Assembly (NCBI GenBank): GCA_009695405.1
Contig: SIAZ01000175.1
Span: forward strand, 1 to 7,597
Direction: 5' to 3'
DNA: 7,597 nucleotides
From: Pedosphaera sp.
Lineage (GTDB): Bacteria > Verrucomicrobiota > Verrucomicrobiia > Limisphaerales > UBA9464
Positions 1 to 6,361 of this stretch are shown here, one piece after another (the first letter of the stretch is position 1; the number at the start of each line of letters is the position of its first letter). The notes below the pieces were generated by a model, which was not told where the DNA came from, did not search any database, and was given only the letters and a program-made list of their open reading frames with translations. A program made the position numbers and the translations under genes.

Positions 1-361
1 TCCGATCCCAGTACGACTCCAGAATTGCGGCCCGCCCTGCTTCTTCCATCGGTTCCAACAAAGCTCTCATCTCTTCAACGCGCCCCGCCGATGCAATACC
101 TGCTAAGCGCAACAAAAATTCATCCAAGGGAGGGAGTTGATCAGGTCGCCGTGGCACAGCCACAAGGATGTGAAAATGGTTACTCATCACACAAAAGGTG
201 AGGATCTGGACACCACAGAAAGTGGCGTAGGAATGGATCATTTTGGTGAACTTTTCTTTCTCAAGTTCTCCGAAGATCTTATCTCGATTTACGATGCGAG
301 AGATGCAGTGATAATAGGGAATAGGGGCATCAGAAGCCCCCGTGAATCGTCTTTGTCTCAT
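1..361 (-). CDS. REP-associated tyrosine transposase (RAYT, Y1/HUH type), N-terminal part, cut by the window edge
   Basis: A minus-strand reading frame opens at ATG (361-359) and stays open for 120 codons to the left edge. An in-frame TAG lies just upstream (365-367), and an AAGGA Shine-Dalgarno-like motif (complement of 369-373) sits about 7 bases before the ATG, so the start is well fixed. The protein begins MRQRRFTGASDAPIPYYHCI, continues with SRIVNRDKIFGE (residues 21-32), and carries the HUH metal-binding motif as CVMSNHFHILV, with the two histidines at 62 and 64. This order, Y-H-x-x-SR-V-NR followed by SNHFH, is that of the Transposase_17/RAYT branch of the IS200/IS605-like Y1 transposases, single-strand DNA nickases that act on short hairpin repeats. 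The catalytic tyrosine would lie beyond the window. No lesion is visible in the part present. RAYTs are often domesticated, single-copy genes, so mobility cannot be assumed. Confidence 0.9.
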   Translation of the reverse strand, partial: MRQRRFTGASDAPIPYYHCISRIVNRDKIFGELEKEKFTKMIHSYATFCGVQILTFCVMSNHFHILVAVPRRPDQLPPLDEFLLRLAGIASAGRVEEMRALLEPMEEAGRAAILESYWDR

Positions 362-627
362 GGTCTATCCTTGGAGTTCATTGGTTTAGCAAGCAGGTAG
401 TATACGGACGGAAACCTACGCCGAGTATCTGGCGCAGACCTATCGGTGCGGGACCCTACTACTTCAGAATAGAACTAGGAATGGGCACTTGGCGCCTAGG
501 GGTACTCGGACTAAGGAGAAGTCGGTTGGCATCAATCCTGAAAGAAGGCAATACGACCGTCAAAGTGGACCTCGTTCAAATCTCAGACATTAGAAAAGTG
601 GGGTAAATTTCACTGGGAAAGAGATGA

Positions 628-641
628 ACCAAGATCTTGGT
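628..641. repeat. Perfect 14-base palindrome
   Basis: ACCAAGATCTTGGT is its own reverse complement over all 14 bases, and the symmetry breaks at the next base on each side. It lies in gene-free DNA about 270 bases upstream of the RAYT start. A palindrome without a loop is more typical of a binding site for a dimeric protein than of an RNA hairpin. No function can be assigned. Confidence 0.5.
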
Positions 642-713
642 CGAACTCATTTCGAAGACTCCGAGAGAGTAGGTAATGTGACGAAAGTGTCGTTGGTCGA
701 TTCAGTGGCATGG

Positions 714-740
714 GTTGACTATTTCAGATCTTGAATCAAC
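714..740. repeat. Bulged inverted repeat (hairpin)
   Basis: The arms GTTGA (714-718) and TTCA (723-726) pair with TGAA (732-735) and TCAAC (736-740) around a GATCT loop, giving nine pairs with a four-base bulge (CTAT) on the left arm. Imperfect hairpins of this size are the kind of structure RAYT transposases act on, but no second copy was seen in the window, so a REP identity is only a guess. Confidence 0.3.
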
Positions 741-920
741 AGACACACCGCAGAAAGCGAGAGGGTGATGCCGAAGACAGTCTTGATTCGACGGAGCAGT
801 CGCCCCCCAACTTCTTAGCTCCGGTAGGGCGGAAGATCGGGCGAGCGCATCTAGTCAAAGGTCGACGCCTCGGGGTGCATTGATTAGTTTATCTAATTTT
901 TTACAGGTTTCGACGCTAAT

Positions 921-1058
921 CGGGGATCCGAAGCCCCGGGCTGAATCGAAATGGCTGGATCTGTCGGAGTCCCCATCAGGGCCGGATCACACCGATCAAC
1001 CTTGGAAATATATCGGTGATTGGGTCGTCTGGTATTCGCAGCGATAAACTCACCTGCG
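921..1058. repeat. Three consecutive short hairpins downstream of coaX
   Basis: Three stems lie in a row. CGGGG (921-925) pairs with CCCCG (934-938) over an 8-base loop. CACCGAT (990-996) pairs with ATCGGTG (1012-1018) over a 15-base loop. CGCAG (1037-1041) pairs with CTGCG (1054-1058) over a 12-base loop. They lie 75 to 212 bases beyond the coaX stop, where the operon's 3' untranslated region would be. None is followed by a T run on the minus strand, so they are not standard terminators. They could be a structured 3' end, a small RNA or chance. Confidence 0.3.
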
Positions 1059-1132
1059 CAGAAAAGCGTTCGAAATTTAGGGGCTTGAAGTCTAAGCAAA
1101 TTTTAAAGATTTACCCCAGAAAATCCTGAGAT

Positions 1133-1885
1133 CTAAAGTTGATGGGCAAGCGTAGTGAGTCGAAGACCTTCGAGGGTCAGTCCGGGAATGACGTGATGAA
1201 TCTCCGGTAATTTTCGAGCGATCAAAGCGGCATAACTGCCCGTGGCAATGACAGATAGATGCTCCACGGCGAGTTCTAGTTTTAATTCTTCGATTAGTCC
1301 TCGGATTAATCCGCGATACCCGTGGACAGCTCCGCTAAGCATTGCCTCGGCGGTGCTACGGCCAATCACCCGACGTGGTTCACGAATCTTAATACGCGGG
1401 AGAAGGGCCGTTTTTTCGTGGAGATAATCGGTCATTGCTGAAAGACTTGGCGCAATGATGCCCCCAACATAGTTCCCCTTGCAGTTCACAACATCGAAGG
1501 TGACCGCGGTACCAAAATCAACCACCAACGCAGGTCCTCCAAATCGATGAAAAGCCGCCACGGCATTGGCAAGACGATCCTGACCGATGGATTGCGGCTT
1601 GGGATAATCGATGCCTACACCTCTTAGTGTGTTAGGAGTTAGTTGAAGTGGATCGATTTGATAGACCTCTTTTAGGTAGTTTCTTATGGCCGCATTGACC
1701 TCAGGAACAACACTACAAAAACAAGCGGCAGTAGGGACCTTGATACCGAGGCGATGGGCGATCTCCTCACTCGCAGTTTGGACGCGCCAAGCGGCGGTTG
1801 GGAAGTCACCTAAGCGTCGCAATCGTCGGAGGCTACCTAGCCCCAAATGAGTGTGGGTATTACCGACGTCTAACAAGAGAATCAT
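1133..1885 (-). CDS. coaX: Type III pantothenate kinase
   Basis: The 250-residue cytoplasmic enzyme phosphorylates pantothenate, the first step of coenzyme A synthesis. The length is normal for the type III (CoaX) family, which has the ASKHA fold and is unrelated to CoaA. Visible motifs are the phosphate-binding DVGNT at 6-10, GQDRLAN at 101-107 with the conserved Asp103, and the second phosphate loop VDFGTAVTFDVV at 122-133. GGIIAPSLSAMTDYLHEKTA (141-160) follows, with Ser147 where the family usually has Gly (PG), and IATGSYAA at 213-220 has Ser217 where a second Gly is common. Neither change is at a known catalytic residue. The ATG puts DVGNT at the usual position. It lies 4 bases after the birA stop with no strong Shine-Dalgarno site, so translation is probably coupled to birA. 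This is the last gene of the operon. Confidence 0.95.
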   Translation of the reverse strand: MILLLDVGNTHTHLGLGSLRRLRRLGDFPTAAWRVQTASEEIAHRLGIKVPTAACFCSVVPEVNAAIRNYLKEVYQIDPLQLTPNTLRGVGIDYPKPQSIGQDRLANAVAAFHRFGGPALVVDFGTAVTFDVVNCKGNYVGGIIAPSLSAMTDYLHEKTALLPRIKIREPRRVIGRSTAEAMLSGAVHGYRGLIRGLIEELKLELAVEHLSVIATGSYAALIARKLPEIHHVIPGLTLEGLRLTTLAHQL

Positions 1886-1889
1886 AAGG

Positions 1890-2870
1890 TCATTTTATTA
1901 GAGAAACATCTCCGCCAATAATATGTTCTAGACGGCCCTGATCGGTACGGACGAGTAGAGCCCCTTCTTCATCCAGAGACTCAGCTCGACCAGTGATAAT
2001 GCGATCTGCAACACGAATAGAGACACGTCGACCGAGGGTTGTGCAGCGGCGAATCCAGTCATCGCTAATTTCATGAAAATCTCCACAGGCAAGCCGAGAA
2101 TAGACGGAATCGAGTTCCTGAATGAGTATAGTGGCTAGATCAGCTCGGTCGAGAGGTTGGCCCGCTTCGATTTGAAGAGAAGTCGCGATGGTTTGAAGCT
2201 CCTCTGGAAAATCCTGAGTCGCCAGATTGACATCAATTCCAATTCCCAAAATGACATGGCGTATGTGGTCGAGTTCTGCATTGAGTTCGAGGAGAATGCC
2301 TCCGACTTTGCGGGTCTCAAACACAATGTCGTTGGGCCACTTAATACCCGGGCTTAGACCTGTGCTTTTTTCAATGGCGCGAGCCACAGCAACCGCCGTG
2401 CAGACGGTAAGTTGAGTGGCTGCTGCTGGGGCAAGGTTGGGCCGGAGCAGAACAGAAAACCACAGGCCTTTACCTGTCGGTGAGCACCACTGTCGACCAA
2501 GCCGGCCGCGGCCGCGAGTTTGGGATTCGGCAAAAACAACAATCCCTTCGCTCACTTGGTCCCTTGCCAATTTCTCGACGATATTATTGGTGGAGGAAGT
2601 CTCCTGAAAAACACGGATATCTCGGCCAATCACTTTTATAGGCTCAAGTCGCGCCAACAGATCATCGGCGTGAAGTCGGTCGGGTGAGCCGTGAAGGCGG
2701 TATCCGTGATGGGGGCTGGCATCAATATCATACCCCACCTTCCGAAGTTCCTCGATGCGAGACCAGACGGCAGCGCGCGAAACAACGAGGGTCTTGGCGA
2801 GAATGGCGCCCGAAACCCCCTGTTCACCGGCCAAGCGAAGGGCTTTAAGAATCTGAGTATCGGCGGTCAT
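1890..2870 (-). CDS. birA: Bifunctional biotin--[biotin carboxyl carrier protein] ligase / biotin operon repressor-type protein
   Basis: The protein activates biotin with ATP to biotinyl-5'-AMP and transfers it to the carrier lysine of carboxylases such as acetyl-CoA carboxylase. At 326 residues it is a full-length class II enzyme. Residues 5-60 form a winged helix-turn-helix (GVSGAILAKTLVVSRAAVWS, then a wing ending HHGYRL). The catalytic core includes SSTNN at 92-96, the biotinyl-AMP loop GRGRLGRQW at 120-128, KWPNDI at 177-182, KVGGIL with probable catalytic Lys188, and GIGIDVNL at 209-216. A small SH3-like C-terminal domain (about 280-326) closes the protein. The first helix-turn-helix suggests it can also repress biotin genes, but no biotin operator was found here. 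The ATG overlaps the nadC stop as ATGA (2867-2870), so the two are translationally coupled. Confidence 0.96.
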   Translation of the reverse strand: MTADTQILKALRLAGEQGVSGAILAKTLVVSRAAVWSRIEELRKVGYDIDASPHHGYRLHGSPDRLHADDLLARLEPIKVIGRDIRVFQETSSTNNIVEKLARDQVSEGIVVFAESQTRGRGRLGRQWCSPTGKGLWFSVLLRPNLAPAAATQLTVCTAVAVARAIEKSTGLSPGIKWPNDIVFETRKVGGILLELNAELDHIRHVILGIGIDVNLATQDFPEELQTIATSLQIEAGQPLDRADLATILIQELDSVYSRLACGDFHEISDDWIRRCTTLGRRVSIRVADRIITGRAESLDEEGALLVRTDQGRLEHIIGGDVSLIK

Positions 2871-3763
2871 AGAAGAAAATCGAGACCGAGATCGACGGAT
2901 CGATAGGAATGGGTCAAGGCACCAACGGAGATAAAGTCGACACCGGTTGCCGCGACGGAGCGTACAGTTTGCAGAGTGATTCCACCGCTGGCCTCGGTTT
3001 GACTCCGCCCTCGAATGCGCTGTAGCGCCTCAATGAGAGTCGGGGGATCCATATTATCAAGCAGGACGATGTCCGCTCCAGCGTCGGCAGCTCGGCCCGC
3101 TTGGTCCGGAGTATCTGCTTCCACCTCGATGCGAAGGTTTGGGAACTGACTGCGCGCGCGTCGAACTGCGGCGGTGATGGCGTCCGGCTTTTCATTCGCC
3201 AAAGCCGCTAGGTGATTGTCCTTAATAAGAATGAGATCGTAGAGCCCTGTCCGGTGATTTGTTCCACCGCCACAAGCGACGGCATATTTTTCGAACCGCC
3301 TCCAGCCTGGGGTTGTCTTTCGTGTGTCCAGTATACGAGTGGCGGTTCCCGAAACAGCTTCGACATAATCAGCCGTCGTTGTGGCAATACCGGATAAACG
3401 TTGAACAAAATTAAGAGCAACACGCTCTGCAGAAAGCAGGGCACGGGCAGGCCCAGATATTTCTAGTACAGTCTGGCCGGGTTGAAGACGTTGACCGTCG
3501 ACGGCAAGACACCGGATCAAGGCATTGGGTGCTAATTCGCGAAAAGTGGCTTCAGCAAAGGCGAGTCCGGCGAGGACTAGAGTTTCCCGAGCATTCATTT
3601 GGGCGGATGCTTGAGACTCCGGATGGATGCAAGCGAGGCTAGTGGCATCACCAGAGCCGATATCTTCGGCAAGGGCCCTTCTCATGGCCGCCCGTATTTC
3701 TTCAGGATCAATCTGCAGCACGACGGAAGATTGAGGGAGGCAATGGTCCGGATCAATCGGCAA
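2867..3763 (-). CDS. nadC: Nicotinate-nucleotide pyrophosphorylase (carboxylating), quinolinate phosphoribosyltransferase
   Basis: NadC converts quinolinate and PRPP to nicotinate mononucleotide, CO2 and pyrophosphate, the third step of de novo NAD synthesis. Motifs in order are EDIGSGD (33-39), ERVALNFVQRLSGIAT (113-128), DTRKTTPG (146-153), GGGTNHR (165-171), KDNH (181-184), EVE (213-215), DNM (236-238), SGGI (259-262) and ISVGALTHS (278-286). These are the full set of PRPP- and quinolinate-binding blocks, so it should be active. The start is uncertain. No ATG precedes the conserved region; the longest frame starts with TTG (3763-3761), a GTG is at residue 15, and neither has a Shine-Dalgarno site. 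Typical family members begin 10-20 residues before the EDIG block, which a GTG start (about 284 residues) would fit as well. The gap to the upstream propeller gene is 64 bases. nadA and nadB are not in the window. Confidence 0.95.
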   Translation of the reverse strand: MPIDPDHCLPQSSVVLQIDPEEIRAAMRRALAEDIGSGDATSLACIHPESQASAQMNARETLVLAGLAFAEATFRELAPNALIRCLAVDGQRLQPGQTVLEISGPARALLSAERVALNFVQRLSGIATTTADYVEAVSGTATRILDTRKTTPGWRRFEKYAVACGGGTNHRTGLYDLILIKDNHLAALANEKPDAITAAVRRARSQFPNLRIEVEADTPDQAGRAADAGADIVLLDNMDPPTLIEALQRIRGRSQTEASGGITLQTVRSVAATGVDFISVGALTHSYRSVDLGLDFLL

Positions 3764-3827
3764 TCGAGATTCAGTGGATCGGTTTTTATCTAATTCGTCC
3801 TAATGAATCTCCAGTTTCGTTCCTCTG

Positions 3828-5072
3828 TTAGCGCGTACTTGGCGTTCCTATCCGCCATAACATTCCGTCACTTCGTACAAAAAGAGAGCCTGTCGAGATC
3901 GATGGAGTTCCAATCACGGTTTGGCCCAAGGCGAGTTCGCTAGTGACTGTTCCTTCATTTTGTGAGGGATCGACCACCTGCACGAGTCCGACCTCATTGA
4001 CGCAGTAAAGTCGACCGCCCGCAGAGATCGGTGTCGCGCTGAAAGGTCCCTTGATGCGGAGTTGCCAAAGTCGTTTTCCGTCTGATCCATCTCCACAAGT
4101 CAGGATTCCACCGTCATTAAGCGAATAAACACGCCCCCCCAAGACTACTGGGCTGGGAGTCCCAGGCCGAAGTTGTGCTGAGCGCCAGACCTGTTTGGGC
4201 ACCGATCCGTCGGGAGACAGTTCGAGGACGGTTAATCCGTTGGAAGGCAAATAAAGCCGTCCGTCACTCCAGATGGCCGAGGGAACCGTAGAAGCCCCTT
4301 CGGAGTAATTCCAAAGGATGCGCCCAGAAGCAGGATCCACTGCCGTGACACCTTGAAAGGATTGCAACAGAATACGCACCTGCCCAGAACGTTCGCGATA
4401 GACGGTCGGGGAGGTCCAATTAGCCCGTTTCGGGCGGTCTAGTTTCCATCGATTGAGGCCGGTTTGCGCGTCTAAACCCGCCGTAAAAGATTCGCTATCG
4501 TTCTCCACTTGCGTGACTAAAACCCCGTCAGCAAAGACCAAGGAAGAAGACATACCGAGCGAATTACTCGCGTTTACGTAGTCGCGTCCCAACCCTCGGA
4601 ACCAGAGAAGATTTCCCTCTAAATCGAGAGCAATGCAGTCATTAGAAGAAAATAGAGCGAAGAGTGTCTTGCCATCACTCACTGGGGTAGGGGCCGCTGG
4701 GCTAATCTTTTCATGAGTCATAGTCCGACCCGTTGCCCAGAATTGTCTTTCCCAACGCAGGGAACCGTCGGAGATATTAAAGCATAAAACGTGAAGTCGA
4801 TCGAGACGTGCGCCGCTGGAGGCGGTGACAAAAAGCCGATCCCCCACAATCACCGGAGACGACAATCCTCGGCCAGGTAGGTTGACCGACCAAAGGATCG
4901 ACTGAGAATCGAGGCGATGCGGAACCGATGTATCAGTAGAGACACCGTCACCACGAGAACCGCGAAAGCCGAGCCAATCCTCTGCTATCAAAGAGGTAGC
5001 CAGACGGGTAATCATCAAGTAAAAGAGAGATATTTGCAGGGCTTTATTCGAAGAGTAAAAACGAGTGATCAT
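3828..5072 (-). CDS. Secreted PQQ-like beta-propeller repeat protein
   Basis: This 414-residue protein has a hydrophobic N-terminal segment (about 11-30, ending SLIA) that looks like a signal peptide; an alternative start at Met20 would shorten the charged front. After it comes WLGFRG (33-38), the planctomycete/verrucomicrobial WxxFRG opening. Propeller blades of the PQQ type follow, each with a D/N-x-x-x-G-x-x-x-W signature, as in ISDGSLRWE (100-108), LDLEGNLLW (139-147), LDAQTGLNRW (190-199), VDPASGRILW (225-234) and GDGSDGKRLW (317-326). Such proteins form a disc outside the cytoplasm, usually as a scaffold. Catalytic residues and cofactor ligands of true PQQ dehydrogenases are not evident, so I do not call an enzyme. 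The ATG overlaps the upstream stop as ATGA (5069-5072), so it is translated with the HEAT/jelly-roll protein and probably works with it. Confidence 0.88.
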   Translation of the reverse strand: MITRFYSSNKALQISLFYLMITRLATSLIAEDWLGFRGSRGDGVSTDTSVPHRLDSQSILWSVNLPGRGLSSPVIVGDRLFVTASSGARLDRLHVLCFNISDGSLRWERQFWATGRTMTHEKISPAAPTPVSDGKTLFALFSSNDCIALDLEGNLLWFRGLGRDYVNASNSLGMSSSLVFADGVLVTQVENDSESFTAGLDAQTGLNRWKLDRPKRANWTSPTVYRERSGQVRILLQSFQGVTAVDPASGRILWNYSEGASTVPSAIWSDGRLYLPSNGLTVLELSPDGSVPKQVWRSAQLRPGTPSPVVLGGRVYSLNDGGILTCGDGSDGKRLWQLRIKGPFSATPISAGGRLYCVNEVGLVQVVDPSQNEGTVTSELALGQTVIGTPSISTGSLFVRSDGMLWRIGTPSTR

Positions 5073-6196
5073 TGGCTAGAAAGGAGAGGTGTTCCCTGTT
5101 CATCGGTGACACGGAGTTGGAACTGCCACTCGGCCGCCCAGTCTTCGGTTTGTTCATTTTGCAGACACTTGACTAGAATCAAATTTCGACCTGGCACCAG
5201 CATTACAGGCATTCGATATTGATCGATTTCGGAAGCCCGATGGTATTCGTCACGGCCGAAGGTTGGTTTACCGTTTACCCATACTTTCCAGCCGTTTTGG
5301 GATCCTAAACGAATTTGAACTGGGCGTGCTGATTTTGACCAAAATTCAGCAGCGGCATAACCGACGACGCCCTTGAGCGTTCCCAAGGGAGCATTGAAGT
5401 TCACCATGCCGTAGTCGTCGGTGGTTTCATACGGAGCCCATTTAATCCGCCCCGTTTTGCCATCGAATTCGCTGCTTAAATCAAGGGATGTTTCCGGTGG
5501 GTAAGGTCGAGTGAAGCCCACTCCTGTCGTGTTATCAAAGGGCCCGATCAATTTCCAAGCGGTCACCCAACCAAAAGTCCTGCTGAGGTTCACTGGCGAA
5601 CCGAGTTCCTTCAGTTTTTTCGCAATAGAATCAAGCTGATCAGCCTCCCGAGCGAAAGCCAGTGCCTTACGGTATTCGACAACCGCGATGGATTTATCCA
5701 ACACCACCTTGGCTTCCGCAGCGTCGCATTTCTGTTGGACCGCATCCCTCCGCAGTTCAGGAGCTGGGTCATCTAAAAACTCAGGTAATAGAGAACGAGC
5801 CATTTCTGGTTGGACGCTGCGGATGAGTTCGAAGGCCAGACGACGTGCTCGGGGATGATGATTGCGATCTCGAAGAAAACGGTGAAGTGCTTCAACAGGA
5901 AGAGGTCGCCCCGACAAGGTCTCCCTTTGAGCAATCGCATCGACTGCAGAGCGGAGCCAGTTCAACGCATAGTCATTGGCTCCATCCATCGACTCTAACA
6001 CCAGAGGGAGGGAGCGTGCTTCTACCGAAGCAACTCGGCGCCAAGCGGACTTCGCTAGTTCGTTTCCCAGACCTTCAGGGCCCACCGAACGTAAGGATTT
6101 GAGACTCGCCTTCAGAGAGGGTGGCGTCGCCGCTAGAGTCGCGGATTGAAGTCCGAGCGCCAGCGCCGATAACAGCCAGAAGGAAGCTACAGTCAT
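5069..6196 (-). CDS. Secreted protein with helical-repeat front and jelly-roll-like C-terminus, function unknown
   Basis: This 375-residue protein is not a family I can name. It has a clear signal peptide (SFWLLSALALGLQSATLA, cleavage near residue 23). Residues about 28-200 are all helical in character, with R/L/A-rich units such as HPRARRLAFELIRS (114-127) and DDPAPELRRDAV (142-153), as in HEAT-type repeats. Residues about 206-365 open with TAWKLIGPFDN, a phrase typical of verrucomicrobial and planctomycete secreted proteins. They include NGWKVWVNGKPTF (301-313) and VPGRNLILVKCLQN (334-347), which match galactose-binding-like beta-sandwich modules where a strand is followed by VNG. It is probably an envelope or periplasmic protein that binds a carbohydrate or protein surface. 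It is the first gene of the minus-strand cluster and overlaps the propeller gene by four bases. The ATG at 6196 is preceded only by a weak GGG, so the start is moderately secure. Confidence 0.75.
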   Translation of the reverse strand: MTVASFWLLSALALGLQSATLAATPPSLKASLKSLRSVGPEGLGNELAKSAWRRVASVEARSLPLVLESMDGANDYALNWLRSAVDAIAQRETLSGRPLPVEALHRFLRDRNHHPRARRLAFELIRSVQPEMARSLLPEFLDDPAPELRRDAVQQKCDAAEAKVVLDKSIAVVEYRKALAFAREADQLDSIAKKLKELGSPVNLSRTFGWVTAWKLIGPFDNTTGVGFTRPYPPETSLDLSSEFDGKTGRIKWAPYETTDDYGMVNFNAPLGTLKGVVGYAAAEFWSKSARPVQIRLGSQNGWKVWVNGKPTFGRDEYHRASEIDQYRMPVMLVPGRNLILVKCLQNEQTEDWAAEWQFQLRVTDEQGTPLLSSQ

Positions 6197-6361
6197 TGAG
6201 GTCGAACCCTACTCATACTTCAGATTACGACAAGCCTGTGGGGAAAGAAATCGAAATTGGAGCGATCAAGGATGCAAGGGCGTACGGAAGGGATTGATGC
6301 GGGTTGAGGCGATGAGTAAGTAAAGATGCTTAAAATTATGGGAAATGGGAATCGCGGAGTA
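6197..6361. promoter_or_regulatory. Intergenic region between divergent genes, probable promoter region
   Basis: The five-gene minus-strand cluster and the plus-strand SUMF1-fold pseudogene start on either side of these 165 bases, so promoters for both must lie here or inside the pseudogene's 5' end. I could not pick convincing -35/-10 hexamers for either strand. The stretch is purine-rich on the plus strand and has no ORF of its own. Confidence 0.4.

Larger units (their letters stand above)
362..1132. other. Gene-free stretch of about 770 bases with scattered hairpins
   Basis: I find no convincing gene here on either strand. The open frames are short, lack a recognisable family or a good start, and their composition is unremarkable. 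The stretch lies between the 3' end of coaX and the 5' end of the RAYT gene, both read leftward, so it should contain the cofactor operon's 3' untranslated region and the RAYT promoter. I found no strong rho-independent terminator after coaX (no GC hairpin followed by a T run on the minus strand). Structures seen are a perfect 14-base palindrome at 628-641, a bulged hairpin at 714-740, and three simple hairpins at 921-938, 990-1018 and 1037-1058. No tRNA, rRNA or known riboswitch was recognised. Confidence 0.6.

Noticed and set aside
137..400. Plus-strand 87-codon ORF
   Set aside because: It is the antisense shadow of the RAYT coding frame, which has the family motifs.
403..606. Plus-strand open stretch of about 67 codons containing GAGPYYFRIELGMGTW
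   Set aside because: It has no start codon outside the antisense of the RAYT gene and no ribosome site; an open frame this long is expected by chance in 770 bases read six ways.
883..902. Terminator-like ATTAG/CTAAT hairpin followed by a T run on the plus strand
   Set aside because: The stem is five mostly A-T pairs and there is no plus-strand gene upstream for it to terminate.
903..960. Possible tmRNA 5' end (GGTTTCGACG at 906-915)
   Set aside because: The ten-base match lacks the GGGG-type acceptor stem before it, no tRNA-like T-loop or CCA end follows before coaX, and no tag-peptide frame ending in Ala-Ala is visible.
893..1099. Minus-strand 68-codon open frame after coaX
   Set aside because: It starts with TTG without a ribosome site, resembles no family I know, and coincides with the hairpin cluster.
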